Source of the DNA: Diadophis punctatus similis
Lineage: Eukaryota > Chordata > Lepidosauria > Squamata > Dipsadidae
Assembly: GCA_023053685.1 (NCBI GenBank)
Contig: JALIGW010000001.1
Span: 230,008,434-230,072,433 of the forward strand
DNA length: 64,000 nucleotides
Direction: 5' to 3'
Shown in pieces: positions 24,614 to 59,696 of this stretch. The notes below the pieces were generated by a model that was given only the letters and a program-made list of their open reading frames with translations, ran no database searches and had not been told where the DNA came from. Every line of letters starts with the position of its first letter. The stretch's first letter is position 1. The position numbers and the translations under genes are program-made.

Positions 24614-25302
24614 TATGTTTCTGTGTCTTGCAAAACGATGAACTTACTGATTGTAAGTTCAGAAGCACAGCAGCACTTCATGAAGCAAATTAAAAATTAT
24701 AAATACATTTCATTGGTGCCCAATTAGTAGATTGAAAAGTGATCTCTCGTTAGTAAAATTGTGAAAGTTGCAACAAAGCTAGTATCTCTATAGCAGGAAG
24801 TATTACAAATTGTCTTAATGTTCAAATATCATTAAACAAGCCAAAGGGCACTGTGTGATCACTTTTTGTCTCACAGGAAGGGATTGCTTGAGAGACAGAT
24901 TGCTTTTAATAAAAGCACTTTATAGAACAGCGGTCTTCCTCATCCCTCAACTGATACTTGCCCTACTTGCCCGGACTTCCAAATGCATAATGCATACAAG
25001 TGGAGGAGGAACTTTGTTGGTTTTGGAAAGCAAACCAAAAAAAGGGGGAGGGGAATTGGCAGAGGTATTTCAAGACTATCTTTCATCAGAAATGCGGACA
25101 GGATGGAAGTAAAAGCTATAAAATGGCTGAGATTTCTGTAAGGTTATCAGTAAAAACCAATATTCCAATGACCACCCATGACAAAAATGGATCACAGCCT
25201 CTCAGATAGGTTGCTTGCTTGGGCATTTTTTTTCTAACTAAATTCCTGGCTTGGCAAATCAAAATTAAAGGTAACAACGATGAAGAGCAGTATGAGAATG
25301 AT

Positions 25303-50379
<25,077 letters not shown>

Positions 50380-50592
50380 GGCACCACCCGCAAGACTTCC
50401 TTCCTCTCTCGCTATTCGGCCGACGCTCCAAACAGGAAAACTCGGCCGATTCCCCCCTTCGTTTCTCTCCCCCCCTCTCGCCACGCCCCCAAATCCACCG
50501 CTATTTAGCACTGCGCTTGCGCCCAAGGCTCCCTTGGTAGCCGGCGCTGCCGGGCGAACCGCTGTGTGGCCAGGCGCATGCGTCAAAAAAGA

Positions 50593-50601
50593 GGAAATTC
50601 C
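50593..50601. promoter_or_regulatory. Candidate NF-kappaB-like site
   Basis: GGAAATTCC, about 215 bp upstream of the TOLLIP ATG, resembles the kappaB consensus. A single short match; function is only a suggestion. Confidence 0.3.
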
Positions 50602-50960
50602 GGTCTTATAACGTCGTCCTTTCCTCGGTCATTTTCCACCGGCTTTTGGCTGGTGACGTCGAGTTTCCGTTGATGGTTTTCTGAGGGAGCGCGGGACCAG
50701 GCGAGGATTCATACCGAGGAGGGAGGGGCATGGGGGGGTGCTCACTCGGGAACTGCCGAACGTTATGTACGCAATACTGCCTTATAGCTACTTGAAATTA
50801 TTTGAACGTTTCAGCCGTTCGACTTTCTTCGCCGTTATTGACGTCATTAGCCTAAGCAACCATATTGCCGCTTCGTCAGCGTCAGACCTCGCGAGTAGAA
50901 GACTAGGGTCCCGTTGCCTTGACGCCGGGAGTCATCCGATTGGTTGGCACAACCGGGTGG

Positions 50961-51351
50961 GCAGGCAAGATAATTTAACGCTGACTAAAAAGTTGACGCG
51001 AAAGCGATGCTTTTTATTCGGGGTTGTTGTTTTTGTCATTGGTAACACCCTCTCTTTTATTTTTTTGGATTGGCGGTCTTTGCGACTGCCTTAGAATCGC
51101 TCTTCGTCTTCCAGTCACTCCAAGAGGCGAGAAGGGAGATGTGTAGGCCGAAATAAAACAATAGAAAACCCGAGTTGTAGCGTTTGAGGAGCATTGTAGC
51201 TTTATCCCATGCAACACAAAGTTAAGAATAAGGTGGTGGAAAGAATCAGACTGCAGAGAGATTCTGTTTGGGGGATGCTTAAAGAGGGCTTTTTTCGACA
51301 TAAGCACCAAGGGAAAGTCTTTTAGTTGCTGAGAAATGTTTACTTTAAAAG
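50961..51351. other. Upstream intergenic, unassigned
   Basis: Sequence beyond the CpG-rich region; no gene, exon of a divergent transcript or repeat recognised. Confidence 0.4.
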
Positions 51352-51364
51352 AATCACATGGATT

Positions 51365-51599
51365 TGTCTATATGGAGATTCTCAGTCATCCAGGTCATGG
51401 TTGTCCCAAAGGTGCTTTTTTTTTTCAAGAGGTGACTGGACTTTCTGGTTTTTCTTTGAAGACGTTTCACTTCTCATCCAAGAAGCTGCTGCTACCATCC
51501 AGTCAGAATTGAAGAAGCTTTTTGGATGAGAAGCGAAAGGTCTTCAAAGAAAAACCAGAAAGTCCAGTTGCTTCTTGGGGAAAAAAAGTACTTTTGGAC
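51365..51599. mobile_element. Short foldback retroelement, copy 2 (235 bp)
   Basis: Same family as 41012-41198: arms GACTGGACTTTCTGGTTTTT and AAAAACCAGAAAGTCCAGTT with a centre holding CCAAGAAGC and TTGGATGAGAAGCGAAAG. Exact 13-bp duplication AATCACATGGATT at 51352-51364 and 51600-51612. No coding capacity. Confidence 0.9.
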
Positions 51600-51612
51600 A
51601 ATCACATGGATT

Positions 51613-52239
51613 AAAATATCCTTTTCTAGCTTGCTGCAGTTTGAAATATAATTCTATCCCTTCCATTTTTCCTAATGCCAATCTTGGGTTTAAGGAGGTT
51701 GTTTGGCATACAAGTAGTAAATGCTAATGCAGAGTGCAATTCTTGTGTCTGGGTCAGCAGACAGGGTTGCAGTCTAAAATGATGGGAAAGATGTGACATT
51801 TTCTTTTCAACTACTGTATCATATCTGTTTTGGCTTTTTATCAATAGACAGCCATGAATCAGAATATCAACTCTGGTTACCAAATCAGAATATCAGCTGT
51901 GGTTACTAAGTCTGTTGACTGACAGTTAAGTACCAAACATGTTCATTCCCTTTGTTATCTTGTGAGCTATATGTTGAATACTTATGGCAAAAGAGAAAAA
52001 AATAAATGTAAACAGAACCAAAAGTGGGGAAGGCAGGTGGGAATGGATGGTTCTGAGGCATCTGTGTTTCTGTACCCTGCTTTGCATTAAGCCTAAATAT
52101 TAGAACACAAATTGGTGTAGAACTAACTTAGAACATTGATTTCTCCCTTAAAGTATGAATGAAGTGACTGCTACTTCAAAATCACTTTTTTCTTTACCTT
52201 CTGAAGTGTTCATCTCTTCTGCAACTCCTGTTTTCAGCA
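51613..52239. other. Intergenic, nothing recognised
   Basis: Includes a short duplication ACCAAATCAGAATATCA-like at about 51860-51895; otherwise featureless. Confidence 0.5.
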
Positions 52240-52247
52240 GAACAAAG

Positions 52248-52582
52248 CAGGGGTGAAATCCAGCAGGTTCTGACAGGTTCTGGAGAACCGGCAGCAAAAA
52301 GTTTGAGTATTTCGGAGAACCGGTAGTGGAAATTTCGAGTAGTTCGGAGAACTGGCAAATACCACCTCTGGCTGGCCCCAGAGTGGGGTGGGAGTGGAGA
52401 TTTTGCAGTATCCTTCCCCTGGAGTGGGGTGGGAATGGAGATTTTGCAGTATCCTTCCCCTGGAGTGGGGTGGAAATGGAGATTTTGCAGTATCCTTCCC
52501 CTGCCATGCCCACCAAGTCACACCACACCCACCAAGCCATGCCCACAGAACCGGTAGTAAAACAAATTGGATTTCACCACTA
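52248..52582. mobile_element. hAT-type MITE with internal 41-bp array, 335 bp
   Basis: Ends CAGGGGTGAAATCCAGCAGG and TTGGATTTCACCACTA; exact 8-bp duplication GAACAAAG at 52240-52247 and 52583-52590. About three copies of a 41-bp unit (GGAGATTTTGCAGTATCC) lie at 52390-52505. Confidence 0.93.
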
Positions 52583-52590
52583 GAACAAAG

Positions 52591-53315
52591 GTATTATAAT
52601 CTGAGTGATGTATTGGGAAACCTAGTCTGATTATTTCAAACTTATTTCAATAATATAACTTTCATGTTGCCAAGATTGGCAATCATTTAATTAAAATTCA
52701 TATGTCACATTCCCTTAACCAGAAAGAGAATAATGCAATTAGAGATTTTGACATTTGTAATGGATAATTTATCTGACATACATAAACACACACACAAGTT
52801 GCAGGTACCTGTGTTGTTGTACTGGCTTGAGTAAATTGATTATGATGTAGTTCAATTAAAGATAACATCAAATTTTAGCTAGCGGAGATTTTGTCATTTG
52901 GTCTGCCATATATAAAAGTAAAGGTTTCTCCTATCCAGTTGTGTCCAACTCTAGGGAGCGGTGCTTATCTCCATTTCCTAGCCAAGGGAACCAGCGTTGT
53001 CCAAAAACGCTTCTATGATCATGTGACCAGCATGACTATACACCAAGGCACACAGAATGCTGTTATCTTCCCACCGGTGGTACTTATTTCTCTACTTGTA
53101 TTTGCATGTTTTCAAATAGCTAGATCTTAAGGTATCAGGAGGGGCGGGGATGCAAATTTCAATTTTTTCCCCAAAATTTATCTTTTTTTAAAAAAAATGT
53201 ATGTAATTTTATTTTAAATATATAAATTAATGAAGTTGAAAAATAAATTGTTTTATGTTTGGAATGCACCAAATCAAGGAACAAATTAATATAAAAGCTA
53301 GAAAAGCTTGTATTA
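52591..53315. other. Intergenic with a degraded repeat
   Basis: 52915-53110 contains GTGTCCAACTCTAGGGAGCG and CATGTGACCAGCATGACTAT, recognisable as a common squamate dispersed repeat; family name uncertain. The rest is AT-rich. Confidence 0.5.
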
Positions 53316-53323
53316 GTCTAGGG

Positions 53324-54072
53324 CAGGGGTATTAAACTCAAGGCCCACGGGCCGAATCTAGCCCGGGGGCTGCTTAGATCTGGCCTGCAGGGCCGGTCTG
53401 GAAATAGCAAAGGACCGGCCCGCGATGCCTCTGCTAGCAAAAATGGGGCATGGGTGGGGTGTGCGTGCCCCCACCACCACGCAACAGCTTTTGGCCTCCG
53501 GAGTGCTCCAGGAGGCCTTCCAGGCCTAAAATGGGGCCTCCGGAGTCATCCAGAAGGCCTTCCAGGGCCAAAATGGGGCCTCCGGAGTGACCCAGTAGGC
53601 CTTCCAGGCCCAAAACGGGGGCCCCGGAGTTGTCCAGGAGGCCGTCCAGGCCCAAAACGGGGCCTCTGGAGTGCTGTAGGAGGCCTTCCAGGCCCAAAAT
53701 GGGGCCTCCGGAGTACTGCAGGAGGCCGTCCTTGACTCAGAAGGTTATAAAAGGGAGGAAAAGTAAAATATTTTACCTTTCAGGCTTGCAGGATTCTGCT
53801 ACTAGCCTATGTCAATAATTTATAGTTCTAATCTTCCTATGGAGTCAGTTTCTTGATCTGGTCTCATAAGATGATCAAATAGATCAAGTATTAAAAAACT
53901 AAAATCACAGAAATGTACACCTCCCTATTTTTATAAGTTTATTAAACCATGTCTGCGGAGGTGCGGTTCCGTGTCACGCCCACCATGGCCACGCCCACCC
54001 CACACCCACACCCGGCCCTCCAAGGTCAAAACCAATCCTGATGTGGCCCTCAAATTGAGTTTGACACCCCTG
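53324..54072. mobile_element. hAT-type element with 42-bp minisatellite, 749 bp
   Basis: Ends CAGGGGTATTAAACTCAAGG and TTGAGTTTGACACCCCTG; flanked by GTCTAGGG (53316-53323) and GTCTAGGA (54073-54080), one mismatch. Holds a GC-rich minisatellite at 53495-53730 and about 230 bp of AT-rich unrelated sequence. Confidence 0.88.
53495..53730. repeat. 42-bp minisatellite, about 5.6 copies
   Basis: Unit GGGGCCTCCGGAGTNNTCCA...GGCCTTCCAGGCCCAAAAT, alternating slightly in length. Open frames on both strands across it (GLEGLLxHSG repeats) are artefacts. Confidence 0.93.
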
Positions 54073-54080
54073 GTCTAGGA

Positions 54081-54985
54081 CAAAAAGTTTTCAGTTTTCA
54101 GAAGACAACCAGCAATCCTTATTTTTCTGTAGATTCTAATTTCACTTGTAACAAGAATTACAAACATCTTAATGTAACTTCAGTTGATAAAGTTATAACT
54201 TCACTCATATTAAACTTCAATATTATACACAAATAGTTTTAAGCAAACCAATTTTATGTATTAAATTTATTTGCTACCCATCTCACTATCCCAACTGAAC
54301 GGCTTACAATATGATGTATATGTACTTTTGAATCAAATAGATAATAAACTTAGTGTAACAAAGTGATGATACATATGTAACATATGTTAAAAACAGGTAT
54401 TTTGGAAAGAAAAGAAAAAATGTAAAGTTTCTGTAAAAACTAATGACAATTATCCAAGAATCTTTGTTATACTTCTGCAAGGCTTATACTTGATTTAGAG
54501 GACGTCTTCCAGTTTATTTCAACCTAGGATTTTCTTTCAGAAAGGCAGAATTTAAGGAATGGTCATGGTTGTCCATGGCTAAATCGGATAACAGCATGAG
54601 CAATTGCCAGAATGCAGACATGCTGAGAAGGTGCAAGTTACAAATTCTCTATAAACATAATGTCTTAACATCAAAGCGGAAGTTGTCCCTGGGCACAAAA
54701 TTTTCAGACACATTGATCCAAATTAATTAGCCTACAAATTTAACTTCCATCATTTAATCAGCTGAAACAATTAACTATGCAAGCATGGTTATAGTTTGTC
54801 AGTATAGCATAATATAACTAAGAGGCATAGACTGAATAATTTTGCTTGGGTTGCAGGCTTAAAAGTTAAGTTTACAGCATGATAATTTAGGAACTGACTC
54901 TTGAAAAAATGCTACACATTTACTCTGCTCTAGTATGGTTAAAAAAAATGCACCATGCTGAAACACACAAAAAACAAGCAATCAA
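54081..54985. other. Intergenic, nothing recognised
   Basis: AT-rich, no supported element. Confidence 0.5.
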
Positions 54986-54989
54986 ATTA

Positions 54990-56700
54990 TAGAATAGAAT
55001 AGAATTCTTTATTGGCCAAGTGTGATTGGACACACAAGGAATTTGTCTTTGGTGCATATGCTCTCAGTGTACATAAAAGAAAAGATACATTTGTCAAGAA
55101 TCATGAGGTACAACACTTAATGATTGTCATAGGGTATAAATAAGCAATCAGGAAACAATATTGGTATAAATCGTAAGGATACAAGCAACACGTTATAAGT
55201 GGGAGGAGATGGGTGATAGGAACAATGAGAAGACTAATAGTAATAGTAATGCAGCCTTATTGAATAGTTAGACAGTGGTGAGGGAATAATTTGCTTAGCA
55301 GAGTGATGGCGTTCGGGAAAAAACTGTTCTTGTGTCTAGTTGTCGGTGTGCAGTGCTCTATAGCGTCATTTTGAGGGTAGGAGTTAAAACAGTTTATGTC
55401 CAGGATGCAAGGGGTCAGTAAATATTTTCACGGCCCACTTTTTGACTCGTGCAGTATACAGGTCCTCAATGGAAGGCAGGTTGGCAGTAATTGTTTTTCT
55501 GCAGTTCTGATTATCCTCTGAAGTTGGTTTGCAGAACCGAACCAGACAGTTATAGAGGTGCAGATGACAGACTCAATAATTCCTCTGTAGAATTGTATCA
55601 GCAGCTCCCTGGGCAGTTTGAGCTTCCTGAGTTGGCGCAGAAAGAACATTCTTCATTGTGCTTTTTTGATGACGTTTTTGATGTTGGGTGACCATTTTAG
55701 GTCTTGAGATACGATAGAACCTAGAAATTTGAAGGTCTCTACTGTTGATGCTATGTTGTCTAATATTGTAAGAGGTGGTAGAATGGGATGATTTCTCCTA
55801 AAGTCTACCACCATTTCTACAGTTTTGAGTGTGTTCAGTTCCAGATTGTTCCGGTCGCACCACGAGGCTAGTTGTTCAACCTCCTGTCTGTATGCAGTTT
55901 CATTGTTGTCTCGAATGAGACCAATCACTGTTGTATCATCTGCAAACTTCAGTAGTTTAACAGATGGATCGTTTTGAGATGCAGTCATTGGTATAGAGAG
56001 AGAAGAGAAGTGGTGAGAGCACACAGCTTTTGGGGCGCCCCTGTGCTAATTGTACAGATATCTGATGTGATTTTGCCTAGCTTCACCTGCTACTTCCTGT
56101 CTGCTAGGAAGCTTGTGATCCACTTACAAGTGTGTTTAGGTACCGCTAGCTGATTTAGTTTAGTTAGAAGAATGTATGATGGTATTGAATGCTGAACTAA
56201 AGTCTACAAAGAGGACTCTTGCATAGGTCTTTGGAAATTCAAGATGTTGTAGGATGTAGTGCAGAGCCATATTAACAGCATCATCTGTTGATCTATTTGC
56301 TTGGTATGCAAATTGCAGGGGGTCTAATAGTGGATCCGTGATGGTTTTCAAGTGGGACATCACTAGCCTTTCAAATGTTTTAATAACTACAGATGTTAGA
56401 GCAACTGGTCTGTAGTCATTCAGTTCCTTGATGGAGGGCTTTTTTGGCATTGGGCTGATAGTGAAACAAGAACATCTTAACATAAAATGTACTATCAGAT
56501 CTGGAGTTGTTTCTTAGTTGCTTATAATTCTTTGTTACCTGATGGAAATAGTTGCAGCAGGATTGGTTGTTATTGATTGCTTCTTTGACTCCTTGAAGCC
56601 CATGCTTGTGTCACCAGTAATAGTATCCAGCCACTTTGTTAGGTTCCTATTCAATTGCCTTTGATTTTTCCATGCATTGAAGTCTTCTCTAGTGATTCTT
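54990..56700 (-). mobile_element. CR1-like LINE, 5' truncated, RT domain
   Basis: On the - strand, broken frames carry reverse transcriptase blocks: [14 protein letters not shown] and [11 protein letters not shown] (56480-56165), LKFADDTTVIGLI with the intact catalytic FADD (near 55945), and IQFYRGIIESVICTSITVWF (55600-55540). The 3' terminus reads ACTTGGCCAATAAAGAATTC plus an AATAG tract. Frameshifts and stops make it inactive. Confidence 0.88.
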
Positions 56701-57950
56701 GTCTTTGTTTACTACAAACAAATCTACAACTACTACTCTACAAAAACATATGGACCTCAAAACTTGACCAGGGCAAAACAATAGACATAGTTTACATAGA
56801 CTTCTGTAAAGCCTTCGACTCAGTGGTTCACGATAAACTACTTCTGAAACTGAAATCTTAAGGCATCTCTGGACCCCTACATGACTGGATAACTGCATTC
56901 CTGTGAAACAGACAAGAAGTGGTCAAAATAGGGAGTGCCCTATCTAATCCCGTTCCTGTTAACAGCAGTGTACCCCAAGGCAGCGTACTAGGACCAACAC
57001 TCTTTATACTGTATATAAATGACCTTTGCAATCACATTACAAGCAACTGCGTTCTCTTCGCCGATTATGTAAAACTCTTCAACACCACCGACAACCAATG
57101 TTCCCTGTAATATCAGAAAATGGTGCGTGGCAGTTGGAAACTGCCGCGCGGCGTTCTCTTTTGATCTGTGCAGGTGCGCAGTCTCTGCCATTAGAAACTT
57201 CTGCGTGGAAGTTAGAAACTTCCACGCGGCATTCTCTCATTATGTGCGAGGCCGCGCAGCTGCGCACCTTAGAGGGAACAGTGCCGACAACACTGCTACC
57301 CTCCAAAAAGACCTTGACTTTGTGTCAGAATGGTCAAACATCTGGCAACTCCAAATCTCAACCAACAAATGCTCTGTCCACATTGGCAAATAAAAAAAAA
57401 ATCAGAACACCAAATACAAGCTGAATAGACAAGACCTTGCAGATGACCCTCACTCTGTCAAAGACCTTGGAATACTCATCAAATGACCTAAGTGCCAAAA
57501 CCCACTGCAACAACATTGCCAAAAAGGCTTCAAAAGTTGTTAACCTAATCTTTCGTAGCTTCTTCTCCGGTAATATCACACTACTAACCAGAGCATACAA
57601 AACATTCGCCAGACCAATCCTTGAATACAGCTCATCTGTCTGGAACCCACACCACATATTGGACATAAATACATTAGAAAGTGTTCAGAGATACTTTACG
57701 AGAAGAGTCCTCCACTCCTCTACTCGCAACAGAATACCTTACGCAACCAGACTTCAAATCCTGGGCTTAGAAAGCTTAGAACTACATTGCCTTCGGCACG
57801 ACCTAAGCATAGCTCATAAAATTATCTGCTACAACTTCCTTCCTGTCAATGACTACTTCAGCTTCAACCACAACAATGCACGAGCACACAACAGATACAA
57901 ACTCAAAGTGAACCGCTCAAAACTTGACTGTAGAAAATATGATACGGGTG
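56700..57950 (+). mobile_element. Second LINE (CR1/jockey-like RT), + strand, interrupted
   Basis: RT blocks in order: VYIDFCKAFDSVVHDKLLLK (56800), PQGSVLGPTLFILYINDL (56970-57030), then FADYVKLF, where the second catalytic Asp of FADD is Tyr, and the C-terminal region to about 57945 (TRAYKTFARPILEYSSSVWN, RRVLHSSTRNRIPYATRLQI). A 188-bp hAT MITE splits it. The sequence diverges from LINE after KYD near 57945. Confidence 0.87.
57096..57283. mobile_element. hAT-type MITE inside LINE, 188 bp
   Basis: Ends CAATGTTCCCTGTAA and TTAGAGGGAACAGTG are inverted; exact 8-bp duplication CCGACAAC at 57088-57095 and 57284-57291. The LINE sequence is continuous across the insertion if one duplication is removed. 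Confidence 0.95.
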
Positions 57951-58319
57951 TATCATTATTTCTCTCACACACCCAGATTAAGGAATCTACAGAGTCTTTT
58001 GAAGTTAATAAGAAGAGTGGAAATCACCATTGCCACCTGCTGAGCAGTTCAGGAAATTCTTGGTATTATGAATAGTTGTGATAGGTGTTACTATATTTTC
58101 CAATTGGAATTCCAGGGGAAGCAGAAACTAGTGGTACAGAAAAGCTTCTGATGAATTTATAATAACTTTGGTGATTGAAAATTGAAGCCATGGGAAAGAT
58201 GAGATAATGCCATTGGCAACATATTGGTGTAATTTTAAAGAACAGTTTGGAGAAGTAATTCACATAAATGAAAAGGCTATACATTTATATTTTTTGCACA
58301 AAAATATAAAGTATAAAAC

Positions 58320-58432
58320 ATTTTATAAAATGTTGTACGCCACCCTGAGTCCTGAGGGAGTAGGACAGCATAGAAAAACTACCAAATAAATAAATAAATA
58401 AATAAACAATAAACAATAAATAAATAAATAAA
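58320..58432 (+). mobile_element. Retroelement tail with (AAATA)n
   Basis: GCCACCCTGAGTCCTGAGGG...GTAGGACAGCATAGAAAAAC followed by AAATA repeats (58383-58432). The reverse complement of the same tail opens the insertion at 62720 (CTTCTATGCCACCCTACTCC). Confidence 0.65.
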
Positions 58433-59569
58433 ACGTTCCCATCTTCTACCTTACCTTTTTAATGCATAATTTTACCAGTGTTTGTATTTTAATTTGCATT
58501 GCCCCAAAATGGATAGCTATGTATGTAATAAAATACATCAATTCAAGACAGTGATATAGTAATACCATAAAAACACATCATTGCCTTAATGCAAGACAGT
58601 GAGTACATAATTTTCTGATCACAAATGTTGTATAAATATATTAATATGATCTTAGTCCTCCAGGGCACTAATATTTTGAGGGAGCATCAAGTCAAAATGA
58701 ACCTGCTAATAAAACCTTTTATAAAAAAAATATACAAATAACTCAAATGCACGCTGGACTATAAATAAATCCTATTATTTACAGAATGATTTTTGCATGA
58801 AAATGTAGAGGTAATGTAAGTCTTCCTTGTACCAATTTATTTGCATCCAGTGATATAAATTGTACTTCATTTATATTTTATAAAATAAATTTTGTGGGCC
58901 ACACTTAAATATATTGTCAGCTTTCTGTTGTGGCAGTAGCAACAGCAGTAAAGAATACAATATAAACAATATTTCCTTTTCAATATTTTCACCATATGTA
59001 CATACAGCAGTTTGATGTGGGGGTATGAAGAAATATATTGCTGTCTAGAAATGGGCAAGTTTTAACTGACAGCGCCTATATTTTCTCTGTCTAGTATCTG
59101 TCTAGTACATTTTCCATTGGCTGCAAATAGTTGCCACCAGTCTTAATATGGCCACTGAAAGTAAAGTACAGCTTTTATTTGCCACAACAAAGTAGCCCTG
59201 GGGAGTCTCTCTGACTTCTGCAGCTTCTTAAAGTTGACTCACCGTTTCAGTGCAAATTAGGCTATGTAAATGAAGCACCATAAATTGGCAACAGAAAGAG
59301 AAGTATAAAATACCTAGCCATCCAAATGGATCTCATGCTGTGTTTTACTCCGCTCATGTAGAGCACAGAAAAGCAAATCCTATAAGTATTATTTTGCCGT
59401 GTTCTTGAAATCTTTGCATGTTCTTCCCCTTCTTACTCAGTCATAAAATACTATGCTGGCTTGGTATCAAATGTTTGCAAGGATGAAAAGTACTATCTAT
59501 TTAGATCCCTCCATAAAAGAATGACCCTTCTTGAAAATGGTTGAACAGGATTCATGGGCTTTTTGTTTG
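58433..59569. other. Intergenic, nothing recognised
   Basis: AT-rich; no gene or repeat recognised. Confidence 0.5.
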
Positions 59570-59577
59570 CTGTAGAT

Positions 59578-59688
59578 CAGGGCTGTCAAACTCATGGATG
59601 CGTCACGTGCTGGCCACGCCCACGCCCAGTTTAGCGAAGGGGGGAAAGTCCCAATATATCACGTGACACCACAAGTTTGACACCCCTG
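59578..59688. mobile_element. hAT-type MITE, 111 bp
   Basis: Ends CAGGGCTGTCAAACTCATGG and ACAAGTTTGACACCCCTG; exact 8-bp duplication CTGTAGAT at 59570-59577 and 59689-59696. It is a short internally deleted relative of 53324-54072. Confidence 0.93.
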
Positions 59689-59696
59689 CTGTAGAT

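Larger units (their letters stand above)
22530..25302 (-). other. TOLLIP: TOLLIP 3' UTR (inferred)
   Basis: About 2.75 kb of mostly unique sequence follows the stop before a canonical AATAAA on the - strand. That is close to the long 3' UTR known for mammalian TOLLIP. A MITE (24085-24613) is embedded. The extent is inference; alternative earlier variant signals are possible. Confidence 0.6.

Noticed and set aside
50738..51094. Possible divergent gene from the TOLLIP promoter (118-residue open frame)
   Set aside because: No domain, no clear splice structure, and CpG-rich DNA gives long open frames by chance; a non-coding divergent transcript remains possible.
53495..53730. Possible CRISPR-like array
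   Set aside because: It is a vertebrate genome; the repeats are contiguous 42-bp units without unique spacers.
53434..53735. Proteins with GLEGLLxHSG repeats
   Set aside because: They are translations of the 42-bp minisatellite inside a hAT element.
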